A DNA stretch of 64,000 nt from Azorinus chamasolen. Taxonomy: Eukaryota > Mollusca > Bivalvia > Cardiida > Solecurtidae. The notes beneath the pieces are model-generated. The model did no database searches, was not told where the DNA came from, and saw only the letters and a list, made by a program, of their open reading frames with translations. A program made the position numbers and the translations under genes. Shown here one piece after another: positions 20,815 through 32,607 of this stretch (positions are counted from its first letter, which is position 1; each line of letters starts with the position of its first letter). The stretch is from the NCBI GenBank assembly GCA_963576725.1, contig OY755241.1, positions 73,792,999 through 73,856,998 of the forward strand, read 5' to 3'.

Positions 20815-21310
20815 GGTGGGGGTGCAACACCAACTACCCATGTTACAGGCCCAAATGACAAAACTAATCAAAGTTCAAGGGAGGCGGTAATTCTACAATA
20901 CATGCCGCTAAACACATGAAAATGCGTTTTGCACATCTACTACTTCATTATTATGCATGCCAAATATGAATTTAACTGAATCATTAAGATTAAGGAGAGG
21001 ATACATTATGCATTTCCTGGCGATAAACACACAAAATTACATCCTGCATATCTACTATTCGTATTTATTACCTATGGCAAGTATTAATTAAATAACTTTC
21101 AAATTTTAAGGAGGATTTCGAGACACCAACTACCCATGTTTCATGTCAATTTGTCAAGGGGAGGCAATTCTGCAATGCCTGGCACTAAACAATTGAAACT
21201 TGCATCTTGCAATCTACTGTTTCTGGTTATGTATATTAAATATCAGTGCAATAACTTTCCGTTCAAATTGAAGGAGCAGTTTTCGACACCACTACCCTTT
21301 CAGTACCCCT
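20815..21310. repeat. Degenerate tandem repeat, units of about 130-170 bp, three copies
   Basis: ACACCAACTACCCATGTT occurs at about 20829 and 21123, and CATCTACTA / CAATCTACTG landmarks recur. Related to dispersed bivalve repeats; not coding. Confidence 0.6.
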
Positions 21311-21480
21311 TAACACCAAAACTTTAGTAGATAATTTAGACACTTTTAGGCAGGTGGCTACTTCATGCAAGGTGAAAGTCATGCAGCTTTCTGCATGACT
21401 CGTCCTGCATCAAGCTTCCACCCGTCTCCAAGACCGATATCAATACTAAATTTAATTCAGTTAGAGGGGTTTTACTGCAT
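21311..21480. repeat. TA-1 MITE, decayed
   Basis: TTAGGCAGGTGGCTACTTCA, GTCATGCAGCTTTCTGCATG and TTAGAGGGGTTTTACTGC. Confidence 0.7.
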
Positions 21481-22000
21481 ACCCCCTCAAACTTTTCTTT
21501 TTGGGGTATAATAAAAGATGTGGCATTTCGAATTACACATTCAGATATCTAGTAATGATAGCACCTTTAAATGCCTGTGCAAACAAGAGTATATCCAGAT
21601 CCAGATCAGACAGCTCCTGAAGGGATTGTATAGCTCTGGTTCTACACTTTCTGCCGAGGCCAAATGTTTATTTACCACAGTATACATGCAGCTAATAAAC
21701 ATTCATGATTTCATTAAAACAAAGGGAACACAATCTGGATCAGGATAAGACAAATGATATCTCTAAATCTCTGAAGAGGTTTAAACTGATATTCATAAAT
21801 AACTTTTGAAATGGAAAATGACAGTAAAATTTGAAAATACAAACTGGGGAGAACGGGGCGGGGATGCTAACAAACACATAAACATGCTAGTGTGAATTCT
21901 TTTCTTTTATTATTCCAGTTAAGTATTATTTTCAAATACATGTACATGTATAATCTCTACAGAGCAACAGGGGCATACTCCTATACTAATATTGTCATTT

Positions 22001-22092
22001 CTCCTCCAAACCAAATTTTGTGACCACTCTTTAGAATCTCTCTGCGACGATTCTAAAGAGTGGCCACTACATAGGGTTTGGTGGACAAATAA
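22001..22092. repeat. PAL-1, solitary
   Basis: TGACCACTCTTTAGAATC / GATTCTAAAGAGTGGCCACT with CTCCAAACC..GGGTTTGGTGG outside. Confidence 0.85.
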
Positions 22093-22393
22093 AGAAGTAA
22101 TTCCTATTTTAATTGACACATCTTTTCCGGACCTCTGTTCTCTAGCTTATCTCTACTTTAACACTTTTGTTGCAATGAACTACGTCATCTTCAAGACTTC
22201 TACAATTTTCGTGTTTCATTTACTTCCACTTTCTTCCAAAAGAAATCCCAGTAGCAAAGAGGTTGGATCCTGATGACACACACACAAATTATTCCGTGTT
22301 TCATCTAGCTCCAAACTGTTTCAACGGGTTTCATTGTTACTTAAAAGCTCTCTACAACAGCAGCAACTCAAAATAAGTCTTAAGTAGACTACT

Positions 22394-22613
22394 AACCCTT
22401 ACAACGCTGACTTTTCAGATGGACTATTCCAAACTTCAAACAGTTCAAGCTTACAGTGAAGATGTAGGATTTTTTCTACAGAAAAGTGTATTATGACAAA
22501 CAGTGCAGACCCTGATGAGATGATCCTCTTGGAGCTCTCTTATCTGGGTCTCCACTGTTTGCAAATGACGTTAGTGACTCGTGTCCCGCACATTAAGGGT
22601 TAAGGCAGGATGT
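22394..22613 (+). repeat. TTAA-f MITE
   Basis: TAACCCTTACAACGCTGACT ... CCCGCACATTAAGGGTTAA, stem CAGTGCAGACCCTGATGAGA / CTTATCTGGGTCTCCACTG. Matches 25924-26119. Confidence 0.85.
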
Positions 22614-22684
22614 AGATTAATGCAGGATGACAATTATACAGAAAACTGACATTCCTGTCAGAAAGTTACTTTCATTCTGCATTA

Positions 22685-22900
22685 ATCCATTACCTCATAG
22701 GCTATTTTTTGACCAAACTCTTTAAATACGCCTACCGAAAAGGAGCATTAACTAGAGAAAAAATAACTTTTTGAATTCCTTAGGTCTAAAACTATTGGGA
22801 TAAATTTCTCCTGTGGAGCAAATGCTCTATTTACCCTCACAATGGTTTCAAAAAGTGATTTTTACATCGATATGAGAGCAATATACTTGCTTTAAAGATG
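22685..22900 (+). repeat. TTAA-c MITE, partial
   Basis: TTACCTCATAGGCTATTTTT, GCCTACCGAAAAGGAGCATT and CTCCTGTGGAGCAAATGCTC. A second partial copy lies at about 23131-23225. Confidence 0.75.
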
Positions 22901-23309
22901 CCCATGATCATTTATTAAGTGGTCTCATTAACCCATTTCCTTCATCTAATGCTCCAGAGTGGACCCATATCAAACAGCTCCTGTAGACCATTACAATGTC
23001 TAAATATGGGTCTGACAGTTGGTAGCTTAATGCAAGTCAAAAGAAATGCAGAAAGCTCCTATTGGAGTTTTCTGCATTATTATTGCCCTGCATTAATCAA
23101 CCATCTTTGTAACACTAAATCTTTGGTGGCTTAACCCATTACCTCATAGGCTATTTTTAGATCCAATTTCTTTGAATAAATCTACTGAAAAGGAGCATTT
23201 ACTAGAGAAAAGGAAACCTACATAAGTGATTATAAACTGGTATGCTACACAGTTCAAGATGATTTTCTGTCCAATGTCATTTCAAAAGTGACTTGAGTAT
23301 GTCAATGCC

Positions 23310-23561
23310 TGAACAATAAGACATTTGCAAACAGTGTACATTTAGATAACTCTTTGCACATTAAGTATTTTTTCGTCTGCAACAATTGTCGTCTGCTTCA
23401 ATTCTTAAAATAAACTCTTTTTTTTGCAAAAAATGGTCAAGATGACAAACAGTTTGGATCCTGATGAGACGCCGCATCATGCAGCGTCTCATCTGAGTCC
23501 AAACTGTTTGCATAGGTAATCACAGTTTCACCGCTAGTGTGCAAAGAGATAAGAGGATCCC
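23310..23561 (+). repeat. TTAA-d MITE with strong hairpin
   Basis: The stem at 23445-23513 reads ACAGTTTGGATCCTGATGAG..GACGCCGCATCATGCAGCGTC..CTCATCTGAGTCC AAACTGTTTG. The ends are degenerate (AGTGTGCAAAGAG). Confidence 0.8.
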
Positions 23562-23996
23562 TGGACTGGACTGGAGAGCCTTCTTATCAATCTGCTCTAT
23601 TTGTCAAAGACCATTTCCTTTAATTTTTATACAATATTTTTGCCTAAATAATCAGAAAGGAAGGACTTATTCAGCAGCTTTTAGGTTAGTCTTTCACAGC
23701 TTCAGTAAACTAGAAAATTGTGTCTGTAAGACACAGCGATGCCCCTGTGGTGGTGTTTGCCTAGCTGCACGTAAAGTTATGGAAAGCTCCCAATGGTGTT
23801 TTCTGCATTATTTTCATTCAGAATTAAGCAACACCTCTTTTAGAGTACATCAATGTTTGTCAATGAAGTATTCGTTGTAGAGGAAAACTGACTACATGAA
23901 TGCTAAAACAACTGATTTATCTAGACACAAAACACGGCTAACCTTAACTAAACATAAAAACAAATTCACTTTAACACTTCCCATGATGTTAGTGTA

Positions 23997-24350
23997 CAGT
24001 GCTCCCTCCCTACAACGGCCCTCTCAATAGCGATTCCCTCCTTACAACAACATGTCACAGTTTCCGCAACAAAAAGACTCCAGAAACAACTGTTTTCCAT
24101 CGTATTTTCTTTCTGCCTCCATCAAACCCTATGTTGAGACCACTCTTTAGAATCTAAATTAGATTATAAAGAGTGGTCACAACATAGAGTTTGATTGAGG
24201 CATAATGGTGTTAGTTCTCAAAATACACCTTATCTGGGGATCTGCAATCAAGCTAATTATGTTTGATTTTTCTTCCCTATAACAACTCCCTCTGAACAAC
24301 ACATACAATCTTCGTATCTCAAAGGGTGTCGTAGTAGAGAGGGCACACTG
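23997..24350 (-). repeat. TA-2 MITE, complete (354 bp)
   Basis: CAGTGCTCCCTCCCTACAAC ... AGAGAGGGCACACTG with flanking TA, reversed relative to the copy at 8583. The PAL-1 core is at about 24120-24205. It directly precedes the 64-bp array. Confidence 0.9.
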
Positions 24351-24363
24351 TACTTATCTGCAT

Positions 24364-24830
24364 TTGCCAATTGTGTAGACCCGTATGAGACAACTCCTAG
24401 AGGAACTCTCATATGACTCTGTACTATTTGCCAATTGTGTAGACCCGTATGAGACAACTCTTAGAGGAACTCTCATATGGCTCTGTACTATTTGCCAATT
24501 GTGTAGACCCGTATGAGACAACTCCTAGAGGAACTCTCATATGACTCTGTACTATTTGCCAATTGTGTAGACCCATATGAGACAACTCTTAGAGGAACTC
24601 TCATATGGCTCTGTACTATTTGCCAATTGTGTAGACCCGTATGAGACAACTCCTAGAGGAACTCTCATATGGCTCTGTACTATTTGCCAATTGTGTAGAC
24701 CCGTATGAGACAACTCCTAGAGGAACTCTCATATGGCACTGTACTATTTGCCAATTGTGTAGACCCATATGAGACAACTCCTAGAGGAACTCTCATATGG
24801 CGCTGTACTATTTGCCATCATCGTGCAGTG
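24364..24830 (+). repeat. 64-bp tandem array of a TTAA-type hairpin, about seven copies
   Basis: The unit starts TTGCCAATTGTGTAGACCCG and continues TATGAGACAACTCCTAGAGG; copies at 24364, 24428, 24492, 24556, 24620, 24684 and 24748. Each unit is itself a hairpin (GAGACAACTCCTAGAGGAACTCTC style), so the array is a row of stem-loops. Confidence 0.95.
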
Positions 24831-25256
24831 GCTACAACTGATCAGACATTAGAAAGATTCATAATAACCATAATAATAATAATGAATATTCATAATGGAT
24901 GGATTCACCTTTGAATATTTAGTAGGAGAAGGGTTGACAGTGGTACAAGCAGCTTTAGTTCAATTCTTTAAGAAATTATGGTGTCATGAATATTAAATAG
25001 ATTATTTTTCTTTTATAATAACACATGCGGACACCGGCATATTTTTGTCTTAGTAGAAACTGTACAATTATATCTATATTATATCTATATTATAACATAA
25101 GTTGTAGGAGCCAACTGGTAATGGAATCATACATATGAATCTACAGAACATGCCACAGCCAAACTCTTGTGTTTATTAGCCATTTTCAAAAATAATCTAA
25201 TTAATATTCATGGTGTCATTATTTCTTACATGAATATTCATGGAAAAAAGGGTTAA
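24831..25256. repeat. TTAA-b MITE and flanking scraps
   Basis: Right part is clear: CAGCCAAACTC, AATATTCATGGTGTCATTA and TTCATGGAAAAAAGGGTTAA, ending on the TTAA shared with the next element. Confidence 0.7.
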
Positions 25257-25503
25257 CCCTTTCCTTCATATAAGCCTGTTTTTATACATTTGCAAACAGA
25301 GTAGACACAGATCAGATGGCTCCTGTAGGAGCCTGCCTGATCAGGGTCTGCTCTGTTTGCTAATGGAATTTTAAAGATTTGTTTCTTTACTTTCTAAAAT
25401 GGCTACAATGTTCCGCCTTCCATATTTCATTATAACTATTTTGTCCATGAATATTCAGTAGGTATCGAAATTTGGAAGAAACACAAAACAGGGAGAGGGT
25501 TAA
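25253..25503 (+). repeat. TTAA-a MITE, complete (251 bp)
   Basis: TTAACCCTTTCCTTCATATA ... ACAGGGAGAGGGTTAA; stem GTAGACACAGATCAGATGGC / CTGATCAGGGTCTGCTC. It shares a single TTAA with each neighbour. Confidence 0.95.
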
Positions 25504-25749
25504 CCCTTTCCCTCATATATACGTGTTTTCACGCATTTGCAAAAAGAGTAGACCCAGAACAGACGGCTCCTAGAGGAGCCGTCTGATCAGGGTCTGCTCC
25601 CGTTGCTAATAAAATTTGATAGATCTCTTTATTTACTTTCTAAAATTACTACAATATTCCCCCTTCTATATGACAATAAAATTATTTTGTTCATCAATAT
25701 GCAGTAGGTATTGAAATTAGGAATAAACACAGAACAGGGAGAGGGTTAA
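25500..25749 (+). repeat. TTAA-a MITE, complete (250 bp)
   Basis: TTAACCCTTTCCCTCATATA ... CAGGGAGAGGGTTAA, head-to-tail with the previous copy. The apex GGCTCC-TAGA-GGAGCC is at about 25565-25580. Confidence 0.95.
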
Positions 25750-25923
25750 GACAGGTTCTACTGTATTTCAGACCATGTAAATTGTTGTCAACTCAATCTA
25801 TTTATCATTTATCTTAAGCATGCGATGGGCAAACATATGCAAGCAGTGTAAACATATAAGACGTCAAACGTGAAAGTTGTGTGACACTAACACCCTTACT
25901 GAACACACGTAAAACTATCAAAA

Positions 25924-26119
25924 TTAACCCGTACAACGCTTTAGTTTCTAATGGACTATTCCAAACAAAAATTCAAATAGGTCAAGTTTTTTCTAAAGAA
26001 AAGTAACATGACAAACAGTGCAGACCTTGATGAGAGAGCTCCTCTAGGAACCCTCTCATCTGGGTCTACACTGTTTGCAAAGGACATTAGTAACTGGTTT
26101 CCCACACTGTAAGGGTTAA
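25924..26119 (+). repeat. TTAA-f MITE, complete (196 bp)
   Basis: TTAACCCGTACAACGCTTTA ... CACACTGTAAGGGTTAA; stem CAGTGCAGACCTTGATGAGA / CTCTCATCTGGGTCTACAC. Confidence 0.9.
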
Positions 26120-26289
26120 TTGTACATGTATTTTGATAATTAATCTTCTGCACCCTGAGCAAGTATACATTGTTGTCTGCTTCAATTCTAAAAGTTGTGT
26201 ATTTCTTGAATTTCTTTTCAAAACATTGTCAAAGTGGCAAACAGTTCGGTTAGGTTTTATCGGGCTTTAATTACATCGTTTTAACCGTA

Positions 26290-26432
26290 TTTCAGTCATG
26301 TCACGACATCCAGCTAATTACAGGTGGAGGAAGACCACAGAGGTTCTTCTGTGCATGGAACAAATTGCATAGTTTCATGCGCAGAAGAACATCCAGGTAG
26401 AAGCACCAACCTACCACAAGCCAGCTTGAAGG
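26290..26432 (+). repeat. Dispersed repeat body (possible SINE body relic)
   Basis: CACGACATCCAGCTAATTAC, GGTGGAGGAAGACCACAG and CAGGTAGAAGCACCAACC resemble a conserved non-coding repeat I recall from bivalve and other molluscan genomes. No pol III boxes seen here. Confidence 0.45.
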
Positions 26433-26890
26433 CAGACAGTTTTGAGTCTTGATGAGACGCCGAGTTACTCGGCATTTCATCTGGATCCAAACTGTTTGCA
26501 AAGCTTATCACACAGTTGCCAGTAGTGTGTTGAGGTTTCCAGAGTGTGTTGGCTGGTTACAGTCGATGTATAAAAAAAGTTTCGATCCTAAACAGATGCC
26601 AAGTTGCTCAGTTATAGATCTTGATCAATATTATTTACAAGTGATAGTAAAGTAATAACTAATGGGCATGTTGAGAGTAATACAATCAAACAGTGAACGT
26701 TTAACTCTCTCTATCAAGTTTTGTCGTCTGCAAACTCTGTTGTCTCCTACAATTTTCATTTTTTATTTGTTCTTTATTTTTGTTTCATAAAATAGTAACA
26801 ATAACAAGCAGTTTGGATGCCCAATAGATGTCGAGTTACGTAGCGTCTTATCTGGATCCAAACTGTATAGGAAATGACAGATGAAACAAT
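26433..26890. repeat. TTAA-d fragments
   Basis: GAGTCTTGATGAGACGCCGA..CATCTGGATCCAAACTG (26445-26505), ATCCTAAACAGATGCC (26585) and AGCAGTTTGGATGCCC..TATCTGGATCCAAACTG (26805-26865). Confidence 0.65.
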
Positions 26891-26998
26891 GGCAGTGAAA
26901 GAGTTATTGAATAACACTGACACCTTAAAAATATGAGCAGGTGTTTGCCAAATGCAGATATGCAACAATGAACAGTTACTAATTGGAGCTTTTTGCAT

Positions 26999-27205
26999 TT
27001 ACCCTTTTTTTACATGAATATCCATTCAAAAATTTATTACTTCATGAATATTCATGAAAAGAATTTTCACATTTAAGCATTAACTATGAACCAAACTTCA
27101 CAATCAATTTTATGTTATTCCATAAGCAAACAGAGCAGACCCTGATCAGACAGCCCCTATAGAGCTGTTCTGGTCTGGGTCTACTGTTTGCCAAGCTGCC
27201 CAAAG
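26999..27205 (-). repeat. TTAA-b MITE
   Basis: TTACCCTTTTTTTACATGAA, TTCATGAATATTCATG, GCAAACAGAGCAGACCCTGA and TCTGGGTCTACTGTTTGCC. Confidence 0.75.
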
Positions 27206-27794
27206 TCGTCTTTAAAAAGGTAACATGTTATGTTACCACCTGTCTGAAAAAACAAATATTAGTAGTTGAGTTGTGCTGTAAATATTCAAAAGGTTTTAAT
27301 GTAAAAAAGGCATTCTGATTCAAGTAGTGAAATACATTTGTTCAGAGTGCTAACACAAAGGAAAATACTCAAAATGTTGCATGCTTTCTAATGCCTCTCC
27401 CGACTCATTAAACACTTTTAATTCGCTGCCATTGGTGAATCTAATTACAGTACCATTGCAAAGTTTAAATCCTGGTGAGACGCTGAGTAACTCAGTACTT
27501 CATCAGAATCCAAAAATGACACTGGGATTGGGTATCCTAATATCTAGGGAATGAGCCGAAAAATGAAAATTATGGCAGATGACAATATTTGCAAACATGT
27601 GTGACAGCGAAAGAGCGACTCATGTATGAAGCTTGATATGTGTTCCACCCAAATTGACAATCTTGGGCTCATTGCTTCCGATCAACAACTATAGATCCAT
27701 CAAGTGGCCTCTCACCAAATATTGTAGCTTATATATAGAAATCTAGCTCTACCACTTGGTGGCCATCTTTTTTTGAGATATCGATATAATTTTC
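27206..27794. other. Unclassified stretch with a TTAA-d scrap
   Basis: Only about 27462-27520 is recognisable (AAATCCTGGTGAGACGCTGA). Nothing else supported. Confidence 0.35.
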
Positions 27795-27972
27795 TATTTA
27801 TAACATAAACCTAACTTTTCCTTTTCTCTTGTTTATGCTCCTTTTCGATAGATTTATTCAAAGTGGTCAAGTCTAAAATTACTAAGAGGGAATGGGTATA
27901 TTTATCACAATGGTTTCAAAGAGTGACTTTTACAGAGACATCAAAAGGTGTCAATATGAGGGAATGGGTTAA
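27795..27972. repeat. TTAA-c MITE, rearranged
   Basis: CTTGTTTATGCTCCTTTTCG and TAGATTTATTCAAAGTGG are the left arm in reverse, then TTTATCACAATGGTTTCAA and GAGGGAATGGGTTAA are the right arm. Confidence 0.65.
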
Positions 27973-28075
27973 CTTGATGGAAATATCTTTCCATGCCTTT
28001 GCAAATAGAGAAGACCCAGATCAGACAACTCCTGTAGGGATTTTTTGATCAGGGTCTGTTCTGCTTGCTCATAGA
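27973..28075 (+). repeat. TTAA-type hairpin fragment
   Basis: GCAAATAGAGAAGACCCAGA, CTCCTGTAGGGATT and TGATCAGGGTCTGTTCTGC. Confidence 0.65.
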
Positions 28076-28079
28076 ACTA

Positions 28080-28539
28080 GAAAGGTGTTCCTTGAACACA
28101 CGTCTTGCCTGCCTGCGTACTAACAAAATAATAATGAGAATAATGGCCAAATATTAAGGGGAATAACTCCAATAATACTGATGTTAGAGTTATGGACATT
28201 GTGCATAGCACTTTCTCTTATCAGGCCTGTTCCATATGTGAAGTATCAATTCAATGACATAAGTAAATCAGGAGATACAGGCTGGAAAAGAAGTTTGACA
28301 ACAACGACAATGACGCCGACGACAAAGTGATCCCTATGTGTCTGCCATGCTTCACAGGCAACACCATAAAAATGGTCCTACAGTTTCTATCATGGCCAAA
28401 ACCTCCTCTGATCATATACTATTATCTATTGGTGAATGTCCCCTGTGCCTTTATTCAATTTATTGAATGTCTTATCATTGTTCTTTGATATATGTAACTG
28501 CAAAATATGCAAGTTAAAATAACGGGAAACAGACATAGT
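28080..28539. repeat. Dispersed repeat, GGGGAATAACTCC type
   Basis: AAGGGGAATAACTCCAATAA, GAGTTATGGACATTGTGC and ATGACGCCGACGACAAAGTG; wording of a widespread bivalve repeat. The last 150 bases are unclassified. Confidence 0.5.
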
Positions 28540-28760
28540 TCAACTTCGATATCTCGACCATAAAAAACTCATCGAGATAACAAGTTTGAGTCATTCCAAT
28601 CTAAAACTATATCAAGTTCACAGAGGTATTTCCAGCAAAGGCCGTTTGTTTACTTCCTTTCAATTTGACATTCATATTAAAAATTGATAAATCTATATTT
28701 TGTGCTATCCTGAAGTTGGAGTTATCCGAGTTTGAGATATCAAGATACCCATGTACTGAA
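28540..28760. repeat. Palindromic repeat with TTCGATATCTCGA ends
   Basis: CTTCGATATCTCGACC / GTTTGAGATATCAAGATAC with GAGATAACAAG / GTTATCCGAG inside. Confidence 0.6.
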
Positions 28761-28789
28761 ACAAATCTTGCTGGAGTGTGAACATCAGA

Positions 28790-29470
28790 ACAAAGGGGAA
28801 TAACTCAAAAAGTATTGCATACAGTGATGAACCTTAGTTACATCAATGGTCCTCAATGAGAGGAAGGCACATGAGACATTTGAACGCTATATAATGATTA
28901 GTTTAATTATGTCGTTAAGACACAGCGATGCCCCTGTGGTGTTGCTTGCCTAGCTGTACGTAGAATTCATTAGTCATTTGACTTTGACCTTGGGCTTGTG
29001 GACAGCATGGACTGGGTGCACAATGAAAGTAATTAGTATGGATGGTGCTCAATGTGTATATACAATTCCATGCCAACAGCTATAGTGAGGGAGATATAAG
29101 AAAATGAAAAACTGACAACCAACAGCACGTAAATGTGACAACCAACTGCACGTAAATTTTCCAAGTCATTTGACCTTGACCTTGGGTTTGCGGACAGCAA
29201 GGTCGTGGTGCCAAATGATAGCGCAGATGGTGATTAATGTGTATGTGAAGTTTCATATGATAAGTGTAGAAATTACTGACATATAACTGACAACCAACTG
29301 CACGTAATAGCGTGACAGACGGATAATGGACATGTGCAAAACATAATGCCCTCAACTATCGTCAACGGGGGCATAAAAAAGAAAGCGTGACAGACAGACA
29401 GACAGACGGACAGACAGACAACGGAAAAGTAGTAAATCCCTAAGTGACACAATGCCTCTTGGCAGGTGAC
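28790..29470 (-). repeat. Dispersed repeat ending GGCAGGTGACACA, internally duplicated
   Basis: TTTGACCTTGACCTTGGG..GGACAGCA blocks occur twice (about 28979 and 29167), with CAACTGCACGTAA repeated, a GACAGACGGACAG run and the terminal CCTCTTGGCAGGTGACACA. Opposite orientation to 62222-62545. Confidence 0.6.
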
Positions 29471-29544
29471 ACAAAAACAGATCTCCGTGTATATTATTTC
29501 ATAAGCCAATAGAGGAGACCCTGATCCTACAGTACCTTTCGTAA

Positions 29545-31330
29545 CTCTGTGGTGGTAAATGTGTGTGGATTTTTAAACAGATACATGTAGCTCTAAAGAT
29601 GTTGCCTAAACTCTTATCTCAGATATCACTGTTGGCTTTTCGTGTAATTTTTTATTTCGTTATTTCATGTAAAAGACCCATAATCTGTAATGCAAATAAA
29701 CATTTGTCATTTCTTAGCCATTTTTCAAAAAGATCTCCATTGTGTAAATTTACACTTATATTGCAAGCCCCTAAAGCCCATACCAACTTTTTCAATGGAC
29801 ATGGAGCTACATCTAACAACTTCAAACAGTAAACTTTTTTTACCTTTGGGTGGTCTCCTAGCCAAGTGTCTGACGAATTTAAAAACGAAATCAAAATTTA
29901 ATTCAAAATAATATTTTCATAACACTTTCAGTAGTGTTTTTCTTGCAATCAAATGCCAACTTGGCTCAGATTCCCAAAGTTTCTCTCTGGAAAAAAATAC
30001 TCAATTCATTTTGGAATATTTGCATACCATACTTTTGGGTTATTGACTCGCAACATCAAAACATCACAAAATATATTGCTTAATTGCAATTCTTATGATA
30101 GTGCAATTCTTATGATGGTGTTTAATTTAAGACGTTTTAATGAATCTATTCATCAGATTTTTACCCTTGTGGTAATAAATATGTGTGTGTGTGTGTGTGT
30201 GTGACATTTTAAACGAATACATGTAGCTCTAAGGATGTTACATTAAATCTTTTTTCAGGTAGCACCGTTATCATTTTTTTTATTTTATTTCATGTAAAAT
30301 ACCCAGAGTCTGTGATGCAAATAAACATGTTATTTCGTAGCCAGTTTTCGAAAATATCTCCAGTGTGTAAATTTACACTTATTGCAAGCCCAAAAAGCCC
30401 ATACCCACATTTTCAATGGCCAAATTCTTACTGTTGAAGTCAGCTAGACACGGGGAAACATCTAACAGCTTCAAACAGAAACCCCATTTTACCTTTGGGT
30501 GGTCTCTTAGCCAAGTGTCTGACAAATTTAATAAAATATCAAAATATGATTCAAAGTAATGTTTTCCTAATACTGTTATTAGTTTTTTGGTAATCAAATA
30601 CAACTTGGCTCAGATTCCCAAAGTTTCTCTCCTGAAAAAGTTCTCAATTTTGGAATATTTGCATATCATACATTTGGGTCATTGACTCGCAACATCAAAA
30701 TATCACAAAACACATCAGCTCAATGGCAGTTCTTATGATGGTGTTCAATTTTAAGACGTTTTAATGAATCTATTCATCAGATTTTGACCCTTGTGGTAAT
30801 AAATGTGTGTGTGTGTGACATTTTAAACAGATACACGTAGCTCTAAAGATGCTACATGAAATCTTTTTTCAGGTAGCACTGTTATCATTTTTTTTTATTT
30901 TATTTCATGTAAAATACCCAGAGTCTGTGATGCAAATAAACATGTTATTTCTTAGCCAATTTTCGAAAATATATCCAGTGTGTAAATTTACACTTATTGC
31001 AAGCCCAAAAAGCCCATACCCACTTTTTCAATGGCCAAAATCTTACTGTTGAAGTCAGCTAGACACGGGGAAACATCTAACAGCTTCAAACAGAAAACCC
31101 ATTTTACCTTTGGGTGGTCTCTTAGCAAAGTGTCTTGACAAATTTAATAAAAAAATCAAAATATGATTCAAAGTAATGTTTTCCTAATACTATTAATAGT
31201 TTTTTGGTAATCAAATGCAACTTGGCTCAGATTCCCAAAGTTTTTCTCTGGTAAAATTTACTGGTACTCAGTTTTGGAATATTTGCATACCATACTTATG
31301 GGTCATTGACTGACATCACAACGTACATCA
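29545..31330 (+). repeat. Three tandem copies of a unit of about 620 bp
   Basis: Landmark ACATGTAGCTCTAA.GATG occurs at 29583, 30219 and 30833 (ACACGTAGC in the third), spacing 636 and 614. Each copy carries GTGTGTGTG, CATGTAAAA.ACCCA, GTGTAAATTTACACTTA, CTTTGGGTGGTCTC and ACTTGGCTCAGATTCCC. Open frames inside occur in only one or two of the copies and are not conserved between them. Confidence 0.9.
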
Positions 31331-31334
31331 TAAA

Positions 31335-32310
31335 ACACATTGGCTCGGAGTGGTGACTCTTAGAATAGTGTACAAGTGCGAGATGTTTGAACTGCCTCAA
31401 AGAAATGGATTTTAAAGCACATTGGCTCAGTGGTGACTCTTATGGTGGTGTACAAGTGTAAGAGGTTTTAGTGAATTGTCTCTAAAGACAATGAAGTTCA
31501 AAGCACACTGGCTCAGTGGTGACTCTTATGGTGGTGTACAAGTGTAACAGGTTTTAGACAACTGTCTCTAAAGACAATGAAGTTCAAAGCACACTGGCTC
31601 AGTGGTGACTCTTATGGTGGTGAACAAGTGTGAGATGACAACTAGAAAATTTAGTCAGAGAGGGCCCTGTAATCCAGGGCAGATAACTAGATACTAAGCA
31701 TATGCCCTTAATATGAAACCAATATGTTAAGTACTATTTGAGTTATTGCGTCACATCAAAGGTGTGGACGGACAGAGACAGAAAATTTTAATCCTATAAG
31801 GTTTCTGCATTTTCAATGCAGGGCCCTAATGAAGTTTAAAGCACATTGTCTCAGTGGTGACTCTTATGGTGGTGAACAAGTGTGAGACGTTTTATTGAAC
31901 TCTCTAAAAGGATAAATAGAAATGTTTTTGATACAAAAACTGATGTCTCACCCACCTAACACACGGACAAAATTTTCCATTACTCTGCAGAAAATCATCG
32001 AACCGGAACATGAATAAAATATGCACAACCAGGCATGGTGCGGAGAAATCCTATGAAGTTTAACAAAATCCGACAAAAAAGGTTTTGGAGAAAGCGTGCG
32101 GACAAATTTAAATTGGGACAAACTGACTGAAGGATGAACAGACAGAGGGATGGATGCCATGCACAAAATAATATACAAGTCTCTCCAGAAACTGGGGGAG
32201 ACATAATGAAGTTCAAAGCACATTGGCTCAGTGGTGACACTTATGATGCTATACAAATTTGAGATGTTTGATTGAACTGTCTCTAAGGACAATGAAGTGA
32301 AATGAAATAA
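31335..32310 (+). repeat. 86-bp tandem repeat, about seven units, with two later insertions
   Basis: AAGCACA.TGGCTCAGTGGTG starts at 31415, 31501 and 31587 (period 86) and recurs near 31840 and 32215. Insertions are about 31655-31830 (GAGGGCCCTGTAATCC..CAGGGCCCTAAT) and about 31925-32207 (ending GGGGGAGACATAATGAAG). The second is flanked by AATGAAG-like duplications. Confidence 0.8.
31925..32207 (+). repeat. Dispersed element ending GGGGGAGACATAA
   Basis: TTTTTGATACAAAAACTGAT.., CTCTGCAGAAAATCATCGAA, GCACAACCAGGCATGGTGC and CTGGGGGAGACATAATGAAG. Same family at 46200-46470. Non-coding. Confidence 0.6.
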
Positions 32311-32607
32311 TAACCGTTATGATGATGTACAAGTGTAATAAATTTTACTGAAGTATTTGTACAGTTAGAGAAAAGTACAAAAGTGAGATATTTTATTCAG
32401 CTATCTCTAAAGATAATGACGTTTGTCATGATGTCAGTGCTGACACCCACGCTTTTATCTGAACTATGTATAGCTTAGTACTGCAGAAACGTGTACAGAA
32501 TTAACAATGCAAACACGTCCTGCTCGTGAAGCAGATTGGATAGAACAACCCGGGATTAATAAGATGCTTGCCTTTCAAATAAATAAAGCATTTTTAATAT
32601 ATTCTCT

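Noticed and set aside
24364..24830. CRISPR-like array of regular repeats
   Set aside because: Units are contiguous 64-bp tandem copies with no unique spacers, in a eukaryotic setting; the repeat is a MITE hairpin.
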